The position numbers were made by a program, and so were the translations under genes. The notes beneath the pieces were generated by a model. The model had not been told where the DNA came from. It was given only the letters and a program-made list of their open reading frames with translations, and did not search any database. Of a DNA stretch of 31,425 nucleotides, positions 1 to 7,096 are shown in pieces. Source of the DNA: RUG11237 sp050874665 (lineage in GTDB: Bacteria > Bacillota > Clostridia > Lachnospirales > Lachnospiraceae); the NCBI GenBank assembly GCA_050874665.1, contig JBNMLC010000026.1, positions 1 to 31,425 of the forward strand, in the 5' to 3' direction. Numbering within the stretch: position 1 is the first letter of the stretch; each line of letters starts with the position of its first letter.

Positions 1-149
1 TACCACCATAACGAATCATTTTATAATGCTTTTCAGGAATGTGCGGGATGAGGCGTTCTATGAATTCCATAACAGGAATTGTTTCTTCAACATACTGTTC
101 ATCTTCGTGCCGGTTGTAGTGGAAAGTGACAAAGTCACCATTGGATATT
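1..149 (-). pseudogene. IS91-type transposase remnant (Y2-transposase family)
   Basis: Read on the minus strand, this stretch gives an open peptide with the motifs DFVTFHYNRHEDE, EFIERLIPHIPEKH and KMIRYGG. These match the C-terminal half of IS91/IS801-type transposases, where a VTFxYxxH segment is followed by EFIxRLxxHIPxKHxxxIRYxG. Only about 48 codons are visible because the window edge cuts it, and at its upstream side the match fades where the next gene's ribosome binding site begins. It is therefore probably a fragment left beside the Shedu gene, although the part outside the window could be longer. It explains why the neighbouring reading frame stays open upstream of its likely ATG. 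Confidence 0.7.
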
Positions 150-161
150 GCGGAGGTTATT

Positions 162-1403
162 ATGTCTGATAATAATATTAAGTGTTATGGAGAATTAGTT
201 TCAGAAGTGCTAACAGCAATTTCTCAAGTTTATTGGGGAAGAATGTACAAGTATATTAAAGATAACAATATTGATTATGAGGATGTGAATTGTTTTATTC
301 TCAATCCCGAAAGTATGGCAGTTTATTTTAGTAAAACATTTATAGCCATAGAGTATTGTGGTAATCCATATGTAAAAGATATTGTGGAAAAGTCGGAAAG
401 AATGATTGTAGTGCGTGATTTCACAAAAGAAGATTTAACTTCAAAGCAGGTTATTGAAAAGATTATTGGGTTTACTTTTGATGGGACAAGCAAAATTTCA
501 TTTCCATTACATTCTGATATATATGAAGACTTAATGATTCCGACAAATGCTGGCTTAGATAAGTTGGTTGATTTGAAATGGAATTTTGCTGCACAAAATA
601 GCATAGTAAGTTTTAACTCACAAGGATTGGATATTGTTGAGGGTCATTTTGTGAGATTAATTAATGGAATGTTTTTTGATGCGAAGGATGATGATTTAAA
701 AACTAGAATTATTAAATGGATTGATTTTATCCCTTGTCATTACAATGAACCAACAGAGGGGGAAGTGGATGAAATAGGATTTAGCCTAGAAGTATATGAC
801 AGATTATGGCAGGCAGATCTCTTTTATCAGTATCCGGAACCAGCGGATTTTAAATATGATAAGTTACCGAAAATTAATAGGTTTATTGAGTTGTTTGGTG
901 ACTCTGAGAATTCCGAACCGAATATTACTTCCTTTTTAGCACAACCAGAAAATCATTTTATTCTTAATATGGGATTTATGGGAACAGGAGTACATTCTCA
1001 AGTTAAGTGTGAATGGCAGAGTGAGGAAAAAGACGAAATTATTCCAGATTTTTTTGTTGTTAGAGCAAATGGATATGCGGATATTGTAGAGTTTAAATTA
1101 CCAAAAGTTAAGGGAAATACTGTGGTTGGACGGAATAATCGTGAACAATTCAGTGCAGAAATTAATTCATACATTGCACAGACAAGAGTATATAGAAGTT
1201 ATTTTGAGGATCCTAATAATAGAAAGTGGTTTGAGGGGAAATACGGATTTAAAGTATACAAGCCAAAAAGATATTTAGTAGTAGGACGAAGAAATGATTT
1301 TGAGTGTGATGAATGGGTAGAAATCAAGGCTGATTATACAGATGTGGAAATTGTTACTTATGATGACTTGATAGATACAGTTGTTTCACAATTTTATCAA
1401 TAA
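162..1403 (+). CDS. sduA: Shedu-type anti-phage nuclease (SduA-like, DUF4263)
   Basis: Protein of 413 residues. The C-terminal third has the PD-(D/E)XK-like core of the Shedu nuclease: PDFFVV, then ADIVEFKLP (the E-x-K pair), followed by an EQFSAEINSYIAQTRVYRSYF helix of the 'FSxEIxxxxxQxxxY' type, then a YLVVGRR strand. Shedu proteins are stand-alone anti-phage defence nucleases that cut DNA; the N-terminal 250 residues are not recognised and in this family usually act as a sensor or control region. The start is placed at ATG 162, six bases after GGAGG (152-156). An in-frame GTG at 126 lies inside the antisense transposase remnant and is less likely. No promoter was identified. Its neighbours are broken mobile genes, which fits a defence gene carried in by an element that later decayed. 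Family call fairly firm; nuclease activity is inferred. Confidence 0.82.
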   Translation: MSDNNIKCYGELVSEVLTAISQVYWGRMYKYIKDNNIDYEDVNCFILNPESMAVYFSKTFIAIEYCGNPYVKDIVEKSERMIVVRDFTKEDLTSKQVIEKIIGFTFDGTSKISFPLHSDIYEDLMIPTNAGLDKLVDLKWNFAAQNSIVSFNSQGLDIVEGHFVRLINGMFFDAKDDDLKTRIIKWIDFIPCHYNEPTEGEVDEIGFSLEVYDRLWQADLFYQYPEPADFKYDKLPKINRFIELFGDSENSEPNITSFLAQPENHFILNMGFMGTGVHSQVKCEWQSEEKDEIIPDFFVVRANGYADIVEFKLPKVKGNTVVGRNNREQFSAEINSYIAQTRVYRSYFEDPNNRKWFEGKYGFKVYKPKRYLVVGRRNDFECDEWVEIKADYTDVEIVTYDDLIDTVVSQFYQ

Positions 1404-1425
1404 GAGATATTATAAGGGAGGACAG

Positions 1426-1793
1426 ATGCCTAAGCTAATTTTCGTTGCAACTATCTCAAGAATGCTCCTCCTTCACATTTTGCCAATTACATGAATTACA
1501 TCAGCACCCGTGAAGGTGTGGAGAAGATAGACAATACCTACGATCTGCTCTCGGCTACGGTTAAGCAAAAGGAACTGATAGTAGAAATCCTGTCAAAGAT
1601 AGAAGATGCAGACCGCATGCATGAGTATTATGATTATCTCTAGAGACCAACAAGGGAGAATGCGACAGAGTTTATTACGCAGTCATTGGAAAACAATCTA
1701 GATATTATTGCCAAGAAGAAAAACTACATAGATTATCTTGCAAACAGACCAAGATGTAAGGAGAAACTCTTTATAGAATCATGTTGTTTATAG
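1426..1793 (+). pseudogene. MobP3/MobL-type relaxase, N-terminal remnant
   Basis: The start ATGCCTAAGCTAATTTTC after GGGAGG reads MPKLIF, the usual beginning of MobP3/MobL relaxases. A frameshift follows within about 20 bases; the next frame then reads NYLKNAPPSHFANYMNYI and STREGVEKID, the family's N-terminal motif. A TAG at 1641-1643 interrupts the frame, after which RPTRENATEFITQ and KKNYIDYLANRPR continue to a stop at 1791. The gene is thus hit by a frameshift and a nonsense codon and lacks the rest of the relaxase. Relaxases nick the transfer origin of conjugative or mobilizable elements, so this marks the region as a dead mobilizable element. Confidence 0.85.
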
Positions 1794-1808
1794 AAAGAAG
1801 GTGTAAAT

Positions 1809-3197
1809 TTGATTTATACAGATTCTGAATTGAAAAAGAAAATATACAAAATGATAGAAGACTTTGAAAGTGAAGTTGTTGAATTTAAAGAAGCAACAAG
1901 CAATTATTCTTTTAATGATATAGGAAAGTATTTTTCTGCGTTAGGGAATGAAGCGAATATTAGAGGGCTTTCTGAAGCTTGGCTTATCTTTGGAATTACA
2001 AATGATAAGCAGATTAAAGGCACCAATTATAGAAAAGATGGAAATCTTCAGTCATTGAAAAAGGAAATAACTAATGGAACGAATGAAAGATTGACCTTTT
2101 ATGACATATATTGTATTGAAATGGAGAATAAAAGAATTGTAGCATTTCAGATTCCACCTGCAATACCGGGAATAGTAACAACATGGCATGGAGCTTCATA
2201 TGCAAGAGAGGATGAGTCATTAGTTCCGTTGCCTATGAACAAAATTGATTTGATACGTAGTCAGGTTGGAAGAGATTGGTCAAAGGAAATAGTATCAGAG
2301 GCTACTATTGATGATCTGGATCCTGAAGCAGTTGCGTATGCAAGAAAGATGTTTATACGAAGAGAAGAAAATAGGGATGGAGCATCTGATATTATTGAGA
2401 AATTATCAGATATTGAAGTCCTTAATAAGGCAGGATTAACATTTAAAGGACAAATCACAAGAACAGCATTGTTATTGCTTGGAAAGAAGGAATCCAGTTT
2501 CTATTTTGACGGATTTGTTCCTAGAATTACATGGACTTTGTATAATGCAGATAAATCGGTGAAGGCATATTGACAATATCATAGAAATGCATTTTTATGT
2601 AATGCAATGGTTAATATGTACATGATTGATACCAACGCAATGGGAATTCCAATGATTTATGAGATACAGAAGGATAAATGCTTTCCGTTACCAACATTTG
2701 ATTTGGAAACACCAAACAGAGTAATCGTAACGGTGTATGGTAAAGTTATGGATTCGAATTATACGCAGTTACTTCATGCTAATGGTGATTTGGACTTAAG
2801 GACTGTTTTCCTGCTAGACCAAGTTCAAAAAAAGAAGACTATTTCAAAAGATGATTTTAGTCAACTTAAGTCAAGGAATTTAGTTGAGGGAAGATATCCA
2901 AACATATTTGTTTCATACAAAGTAGCAAAGGCTGTTGGGAATAAGGCAACTTATGTTAGACAGAAGGGATTGGATGAAGAAGTATGTATGCAGCTTATTT
3001 TGTCTACATTAAAGCTTGGTCCAGCAAAGAAAGCAGACCTTTTTGCTGTGCTTAAGGATGCGTTGCCGGACGTATTGACTGAAGAACAAAAGTCAAAGAA
3101 ATTGTCGAATTTACTTCAGAAAATGAAAAAAGATGGACTTGTTGATGTCAGAGGAATTGCGGTTAATTCAGAATGGTATATTAAGACTAAGGACTAA
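1809..3197 (+). pseudogene. AlbA_2-type ATP-binding regulator, interrupted and internally deleted
   Basis: The first part (1809-2573, TTG start after GAAGG) holds a Schlafen/AlbA_2 DNA-binding domain: ESEVVEFKEATSNY, GKYFSALGNEAN, WLIFGIT and the YxRxxxSLVPLP-type end. It stops at a TGA (2571-2573) right after YNADKSVKAY. The frame then continues through RNAFLCNAMVNMYMIDT to 3197 and ends in a C-terminal winged-helix-like region. In full-length relatives roughly a hundred residues with the GHKL-type ATPase (NCIAHQDY-like motif) lie between these points, and that stretch is missing here. So the gene has a deletion that keeps the reading frame plus one stop codon. The two halves could be made as separate proteins (a second ATG lies at 2607), but the ATPase is gone. 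In mobile elements such proteins are usually thought to be regulators. Confidence 0.75.
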
Positions 3198-3209
3198 AAT
3201 TTTGAGAAA

Positions 3210-3383
3210 TTTAGTCAAGAAAAGTTAAGGATTTAGTCAAGGGGAATGACAAAAAGCAATCCCCCAAATTGATATAAAGATTAAAGTGTAGCTATAATTA
3301 ATGACTTTACGATGCTTTTTTCTGTAGACTAAATATGCTTTTGATAAAAATATTTAGTCAAGGAAATTTCGGTTTTAGTCAAG
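3210..3383 (+). repeat. Four copies of TTTAGTCAAG in two close pairs
   Basis: The exact 10-mer TTTAGTCAAG occurs at 3210, 3232, 3353 and 3374, giving two pairs with 22- and 21-base periods, 121 bases apart. A related AAGTCAAGGAATTT lies inside the preceding reading frame near 2870. The stretch 3198-3466 otherwise holds no gene. The repeats could be regulator binding sites spaced by two helical turns. They could also be the decayed low-complexity linker (FSQ repeats) of the regulator family whose C-terminal piece follows. Confidence 0.6.
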
Positions 3384-3466
3384 AGAGTATTGAAAGGTCT
3401 AATATTGAGTATATGAAGGTTGACAGGTAGTATAAAAGTACAAGGAATATATGTGGTATCAGATGG

Positions 3467-3769
3467 TTGGAATCAGGTTTTGTGGTTTGCTATTATCGAT
3501 CAGGAAAAAGTGTGGATAACGGTACGGATAAATCAGCAAAAAGTACGGAAAAAGTACGGATAAGTATGGATAAATTGAATTTGTCACAGAAAAATATTGT
3601 TGAATATATGTTGGAAAATGGAAAAATAACCAACAAAGAGGTTCAGCAATTGCTGGGAGTGAAGGATTCGCGGGCTTTAAAAATACTGAAGGAGCTTGTA
3701 GAAATGGGTGTTATTGTGAAACAAGGAAAATTGAAGGGAAGCTATTACACTATAAAAGATTGTGATTAG
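3467..3769 (+). pseudogene. C-terminal winged-helix fragment of an AlbA_2-type regulator
   Basis: One hundred codons open with RWLESGFVVCYYR, which matches the end of the ATPase region in AlbA_2 regulators ('GFxVxxxRP'). A charged linker and a winged helix-turn-helix follow: LSQKNIVEYMLENGKITNKE, VQQLLGVKDSRALKILKELV, then MGVIVKQGKLKGSYYTI. There is no ribosome binding site at the TTG used here and a stop lies about 40 bases upstream (3428-3430), so this is probably the tail of a gene that lost its N-terminal and ATPase parts. It may still be expressed as a small DNA-binding protein. The stop codon lies just before the nitroreductase start, so the two may be co-transcribed. Confidence 0.55.
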
Positions 3770-3782
3770 GAAGGAGAAAAAG

Positions 3783-4373
3783 GTGTTGGAAGTAATATAT
3801 TCACGACGCAGCATTAGAAAATATACAAATGAACCAGTGCCGCATTCTATTATAGAGAAAATTATTGATGCTGGTCGAGTGGCCCCATCAGCGAAGAATC
3901 GTCAGCCCTGGAAGTATCTTGTATATAGTGGGGAAGCAAAAGCTAGATTGCTTAGCATTATGAAAAAGGGTATTGATATGGAAGAAATAAATCCAAGACT
4001 TCCTTTATCAGTGAATGGAATCCCGGATGCTAAAAATACCCTTCAGATTATGGAAACTGCACCGGTCGTAATTATTGTTCTTAATACAAATGGGAAATCA
4101 CCATTTGTTCAGTTAGATGTGGATGATAGATTTTCGGAAATGAATGATCTATTATCGATAGGGGCATCAATAGAAAATATGTTACTTAAGGCAGAGGAAT
4201 TAAATATGGGAACATTGTGGATAGGTAATACATGTTTTGCGTATCAGGAGCTGATGAAGTATATTGGGTCCACGGCAGAATTGGTAGGAGCGATTGCTTT
4301 AGGATATAAGGCAGAGACTCCAGCTATGCGTCCAAGAAAGAAAATAGAGGATATTATTGTATATTTTGATTAG
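3783..4373 (+). CDS. Nitroreductase family protein (FMN-dependent)
   Basis: About 196 residues with the nitroreductase-fold motifs: SRRSIRKYTNEPVP at the N-terminus, GRVAPSAKNRQPWKYLV (FMN phosphate and isoalloxazine contacts), DLLSIGASIENMLLKAEELNMG in the middle, and a C-terminal GAIALGYKAETP. These enzymes use FMN and NAD(P)H to reduce nitroaromatics, quinones or similar substrates in the cytoplasm; the natural substrate cannot be told. The start is GTG 3783 or the next codon, TTG 3786, behind AGGAAGGAG (3768-3776). An in-frame GTG at 3762 lies upstream of that site. The ribosome binding site overlaps the stop of the preceding fragment. No clear terminator follows. Confidence 0.88.
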   Translation: MLEVIYSRRSIRKYTNEPVPHSIIEKIIDAGRVAPSAKNRQPWKYLVYSGEAKARLLSIMKKGIDMEEINPRLPLSVNGIPDAKNTLQIMETAPVVIIVLNTNGKSPFVQLDVDDRFSEMNDLLSIGASIENMLLKAEELNMGTLWIGNTCFAYQELMKYIGSTAELVGAIALGYKAETPAMRPRKKIEDIIVYFD

Positions 4374-4406
4374 ATTTTATGTTAAAGAGTAATGATTAAA
4401 AAATAT

Positions 4407-4427
4407 AATTCAACTCATGGTTGAATT
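4407..4427. promoter_or_regulatory. Perfect hairpin AATTCAAC-tcatg-GTTGAATT
   Basis: An 8-bp perfect inverted repeat with a 5-base spacer lies between the nitroreductase and the XRE-PurM gene. It is not followed by a T-run, so it is a poor terminator. It sits about 30 bases upstream of the proposed -35 box and could be an operator for the XRE domain encoded next door. That link is a guess. Confidence 0.4.
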
Positions 4428-4454
4428 GGGTTTTCAAACTCCCTTCCGCAGTTA

Positions 4455-4484
4455 TTGCTATCTGGATGAAAGGTAAGCTATTAT
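4455..4484 (+). promoter_or_regulatory. Probable sigma-A promoter for the XRE-PurM gene
   Basis: TTGCTA (4455-4460), an 18-base spacer and TATTAT (4479-4484) precede a GGAGG site at 4496-4500 and the ATG at 4508. The match is by eye only. Confidence 0.45.
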
Positions 4485-4507
4485 AAAATAAAAACGGAGG
4501 TATTTAT

Positions 4508-5758
4508 ATGCTGGACAGTATTAAAGTTGGTAATTTTATAATGGAAAAACGTAAGTCTCTTGGGTTAACACAGCAACAGCTGGCTGACAAACTAAATGTT
4601 TCTTTTCAGGCAATTTCGAAATGGGAGAATGGAACTACATACCCTAATATTGAAATATTAAGAGATCTGGCGATTACATTAGATGTTTCCGTTGATGAGA
4701 TTTTGGCGGGAAGTGAAAAAGATGTAGATGGCTTATCCTATAGTAAAGCGGGAATCGATATTACCTATACAGATACAATTAAAAAAGAAATGTCAAAGCA
4801 TTTGGAAACCAAGGACAAACGTGTTTTGAATGGCTTAGGACCGTTTGCTTCGTTATACGATATCAAATTTCCTGAGATTGAGAATCCTGTTTTAGTATTA
4901 AAGTCAGAGGAACCGGGTTCTAAGCAAAAGCTTGCTATGGAGTATGGATATACAGAATCCATTTGTCACGATATGATAAATCATCTGGTGAATGACATTG
5001 TGGTTATGGGTGCAAAACCGTTGGCTGTGTTGGATACAATTGTGTGTGGAAATGCAGAGAAAGACACAATTAAATCATTGGTAAAGGGTGTTTCGGAGGC
5101 TTGTAGAGAAAATGAATGTTCACTTGTAGGAGGAGAAACATCTATTCAGCCATTGGTGGTAGAATCAGGGGTTTATGTGCTTACTTCAAGTATTGCTGGT
5201 ATTGTTGAGAAATCCAAGGTAATTGACGGTTCTGCAATTGAAGAAGGAGATGCAGTTTTAGCAATTGCTTCAAATGGATTACATACAAATGGATATTCAT
5301 TGATTCGGCTGTTGATGGATAAGATGCCTCAAATCAAATTGGATAAGATAGACGGATTAACATTCATAGAGCAGATTATGAAACCACATACACCATATTA
5401 TAAATCAATCAAAAATTTGTTTGATAAAAATGTTATTCATGGAATGGCGCATATTACAGGTGGCGGAATAGAAGGAAATTTGTGTAGAGTAATTCCAGAA
5501 GGTTTATGTGCCAAAATCGACTTATCAAAGTTGAATGTATTGAATATATTTAAGTATATTCGGAATAGTGGCAATATTAGTGATGAAGAAATGCTGCGGA
5601 CATTTAATTGCGGTGTAGGTTTTAATGTGGTTGTAGCACAGAAAGATAAAGATGTGGTTATGAAACATATTAATCAGTTCTATGATTGTTATGAGATTGG
5701 ATTAATAGAAGAGGGAGTGCACAAAGTAGTATTTGAAAATCGGATGACTTGGCTGTAG
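4508..5758 (+). CDS. XRE helix-turn-helix fused to a PurM-like (AIR synthase) domain
   Basis: 416 residues. Residues 5-65 are a standard Cro/C1 helix-turn-helix (GLTQQQLADKLNVSFQAISK, WENGTTYPNIEILRDLA). Residues 77-416 follow phosphoribosylformylglycinamidine cyclo-ligase (PurM) along its whole length: SYSKAGIDI, NGLGPFASLYDI, VNDIVVMGAKPLAVLDTI, LVGGETS, ASNGLHTNGYSL, GMAHITGGGIEGNLCRVIP, MLRTFNCGVGFNVVV. The PurM nucleotide-site motif DGVGTK is replaced by EEPGSK (134-139), so normal AIR synthesis is doubtful. A transcription factor that senses a purine intermediate or nucleotide is the simplest reading. GGAGG precedes ATG 4508. The AraC-HD fusion gene follows 88 bases later, and both have a degraded second copy at 11699-12186. 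Domain calls firm; the function is inference. Confidence 0.85.
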   Translation: MLDSIKVGNFIMEKRKSLGLTQQQLADKLNVSFQAISKWENGTTYPNIEILRDLAITLDVSVDEILAGSEKDVDGLSYSKAGIDITYTDTIKKEMSKHLETKDKRVLNGLGPFASLYDIKFPEIENPVLVLKSEEPGSKQKLAMEYGYTESICHDMINHLVNDIVVMGAKPLAVLDTIVCGNAEKDTIKSLVKGVSEACRENECSLVGGETSIQPLVVESGVYVLTSSIAGIVEKSKVIDGSAIEEGDAVLAIASNGLHTNGYSLIRLLMDKMPQIKLDKIDGLTFIEQIMKPHTPYYKSIKNLFDKNVIHGMAHITGGGIEGNLCRVIPEGLCAKIDLSKLNVLNIFKYIRNSGNISDEEMLRTFNCGVGFNVVVAQKDKDVVMKHINQFYDCYEIGLIEEGVHKVVFENRMTWL

Positions 5759-5846
5759 CATACATAAATTCAGCAATTTAGGAACAGCGGATAATCAGAA
5801 TATGTTTTATAGTATAACTACCACGTGGAAATGGAAGGTGATGGTT

Positions 5847-6719
5847 ATGAATTGGATTATTAAATATATTGAATTGCACTTAGAAGATGACTTGACTATA
5901 AAACAGTTGGCGGATGTAGCCGGATATTCAGAATACTATTTTATTCGTGTATTCAAGTCTTATACAAATCAGACTGTTATGGAATATATATGCAGACGCC
6001 GTCTTATCAAGTCGTGTGATGATATCATTTCAGGTATGCGTCTTATAGATGTAGCTATGAAATATGGGTGGAAATCTCATAGTGCATTTTCTAAGTCATT
6101 TAATAGAGAATTTGGTTTTCCACCATCGCTTCTTAGAACAATGAAAACACAACTCGATTGTTTGGGAGGTAGTTATATGAATCAAATTTTTTTAAAAGCC
6201 ACCGAGGTAGGTGCAGGCAAAGAAAAACTGTTTGAACTGTTAAAAGATACAGTAGCTCAAAATGATATTGAGATTGATGACAGGATTTTAAATGATGTTT
6301 ATTTGGTAGCATGTAAGGCATATGAAGGTAAAAGAAGATATTCAGGTGAAGAATATGTTACTCATCCATTAAATGTTGCTATATTGTTGGCAGAATTGGG
6401 AGCAGAGAGTGATACTGTTATGGCAGGACTATTTTGTGATGCAAAAAGGAAAGGTAATAACATTAATCTTGAAAAAGAGTTACCTGCAAATGTATGGAAT
6501 ATTGTGAAGTTACTTGAAGAAGAGGGACATGATGAGACAATTGTTATAAAACTTGCGGAAAGACTTCATAATATGCGAACAATAGAATTTATTGATGATA
6601 GCAAAAAAGCAAAAAAAGTAAAAGAGACAATTGAGATTTATTTGCCTTTGGCACGACGAATCAATAATCAGAAATTGATAGACGAACTTAATGATTTGGC
6701 AATGAAATACAATGTGTAG
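5847..6719 (+). CDS. AraC-type HTH fused to a catalytically degenerate RelA/SpoT-like HD domain
   Basis: 290 residues from ATG 5847 (GGAAGGTG upstream; in-frame ATGs also at 5802 and 5841). Residues 1-105 are an AraC/XylS double helix-turn-helix (LTIKQLADVAGYSEYYFIRV, MEYICRRRL, and SAFSKSFNREFGFPP). Residues 115-290 resemble the (p)ppGpp-hydrolase HD domain of RelA/SpoT and small alarmone hydrolases: AYEGKRRYSGEEYVTHPLNV, LLAELGAESDTVMAGLF, KLAERLHNMRT and IEIYLPLARR. Metal-site residue H173 is kept. The HD pair is C197-D198, the catalytic Glu-Asp pair is R201-K202, and the Asp of LADRLHNMRT is E238. It is therefore probably not a hydrolase but could bind an alarmone or nucleotide. With the PurM-fusion gene upstream it forms a two-gene regulatory unit. 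Domains well supported; ligand unknown. Confidence 0.83.
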   Translation: MNWIIKYIELHLEDDLTIKQLADVAGYSEYYFIRVFKSYTNQTVMEYICRRRLIKSCDDIISGMRLIDVAMKYGWKSHSAFSKSFNREFGFPPSLLRTMKTQLDCLGGSYMNQIFLKATEVGAGKEKLFELLKDTVAQNDIEIDDRILNDVYLVACKAYEGKRRYSGEEYVTHPLNVAILLAELGAESDTVMAGLFCDAKRKGNNINLEKELPANVWNIVKLLEEEGHDETIVIKLAERLHNMRTIEFIDDSKKAKKVKETIEIYLPLARRINNQKLIDELNDLAMKYNV

Positions 6720-6725
6720 AGAGTA

Positions 6726-6881
6726 ATACGATATTATATCGACTATGTCAAGGTAAATTGATAGAATTTTAGCACGATATAGAAAATAAAATTTTTGAAT
6801 TGTCTAAAAATAAATGATTATTTTGAACAAAATGCTTTTCTGTGTATATAGTAAGTCGATATAATATCGTATAATATCGAC
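6726..6881. repeat. 19-bp perfect inverted repeat with a third half-site
   Basis: ATACGATATTATATCGACT at 6726-6744 is repeated as its exact reverse complement at 6854-6872. A further ATATCGAC at 6874-6881 pairs with GTCGATAT at 6855-6862. The first site begins seven bases after the AraC-HD stop codon. The second lies at the expected start point of a possible promoter (6823-6852). Two distant sites in opposite orientation suggest a regulator that bridges or loops DNA, as some AraC-family proteins do. No protein-coding gene was seen between 6720 and 7096. Confidence 0.7.
6823..6852 (+). promoter_or_regulatory. Possible promoter overlapped by the inverted repeat
   Basis: TTGAAC (6823-6828), 18 bases, TATAGT (6847-6852). 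The expected start point near 6859 lies inside the right-hand repeat copy, which would then act as an operator. A transcript from here would include the riboswitch further down. Confidence 0.4.
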
Positions 6882-6925
6882 CATGATGAAAATATTTAAC
6901 AACAATATAAAAATTTAAATTATTG

Positions 6926-6954
6926 TTGAAGATGATTAAGTTATTTGGTAAAGT
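6926..6954 (+). promoter_or_regulatory. Probable promoter of the riboswitch transcript
   Basis: TTGAAG (6926-6931), a 17-base spacer and TAAAGT (6949-6954) would start transcription at about 6961, exactly where the riboswitch aptamer begins. The position supports it more than the box quality does. Confidence 0.5.
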
Positions 6955-6957
6955 AAA

Positions 6958-7040
6958 CAAAGGGGCAAACTTATAGAGATATAAGGACGCAAAGCTAGAA
7001 GTCTAAGACATATTAATATGTACAGATAGTTCGGTTGCAA
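6958..7040 (+). ncRNA. Cyclic di-GMP-I (GEMM-I) riboswitch
   Basis: The aptamer shows the conserved elements in order: GGGGCAAAC, a short stem capped by a GAGA loop (TTATAgagaTATAA), GGACGCAAAGC, then GTCTAA, a second stem (ACATATTAATATGT), and AGATAGTTCGGTTGC. These correspond to GCAAAC, the GNRA tetraloop, GACGCAAAGC, GGUCUAA and GAUAGCCGGGUUGC of the GEMM-I family. The 3' end GGTTGCAATG also forms the 5' arm of an intrinsic terminator, so c-di-GMP binding probably prevents termination (an ON switch). The gene behind it encodes a GyrI-like protein. Confidence 0.9.
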
Positions 7041-7075
7041 TGATGTATTTATATGATTTCATTGCAACCTTTTTT
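7033..7075 (+). terminator. Riboswitch expression platform: intrinsic terminator
   Basis: GGTTGCAATG (7033-7042) pairs perfectly with CATTGCAACC (7060-7069), followed by six T residues (7070-7075). The 5' arm overlaps the last bases of the c-di-GMP aptamer, so the two structures should exclude each other. Confidence 0.88.
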
Positions 7076-7096
7076 GCGTATTGTCGAAAGGAAAAT

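Noticed and set aside
126..161. Upstream GTG extension of the Shedu gene
   Set aside because: It lies antisense to the IS91 transposase remnant and upstream of a well-placed GGAGG; ATG 162 is better.
3210..3383. TTTAGTCAAG repeats as a CRISPR array
   Set aside because: Repeats of 10 bases, unequal spacing and only four copies; no cas genes.
7040..7096. Longer start for the GyrI-like gene at ATG 7040
   Set aside because: It falls inside the riboswitch terminator hairpin; ATG 7097 has its own ribosome binding site.
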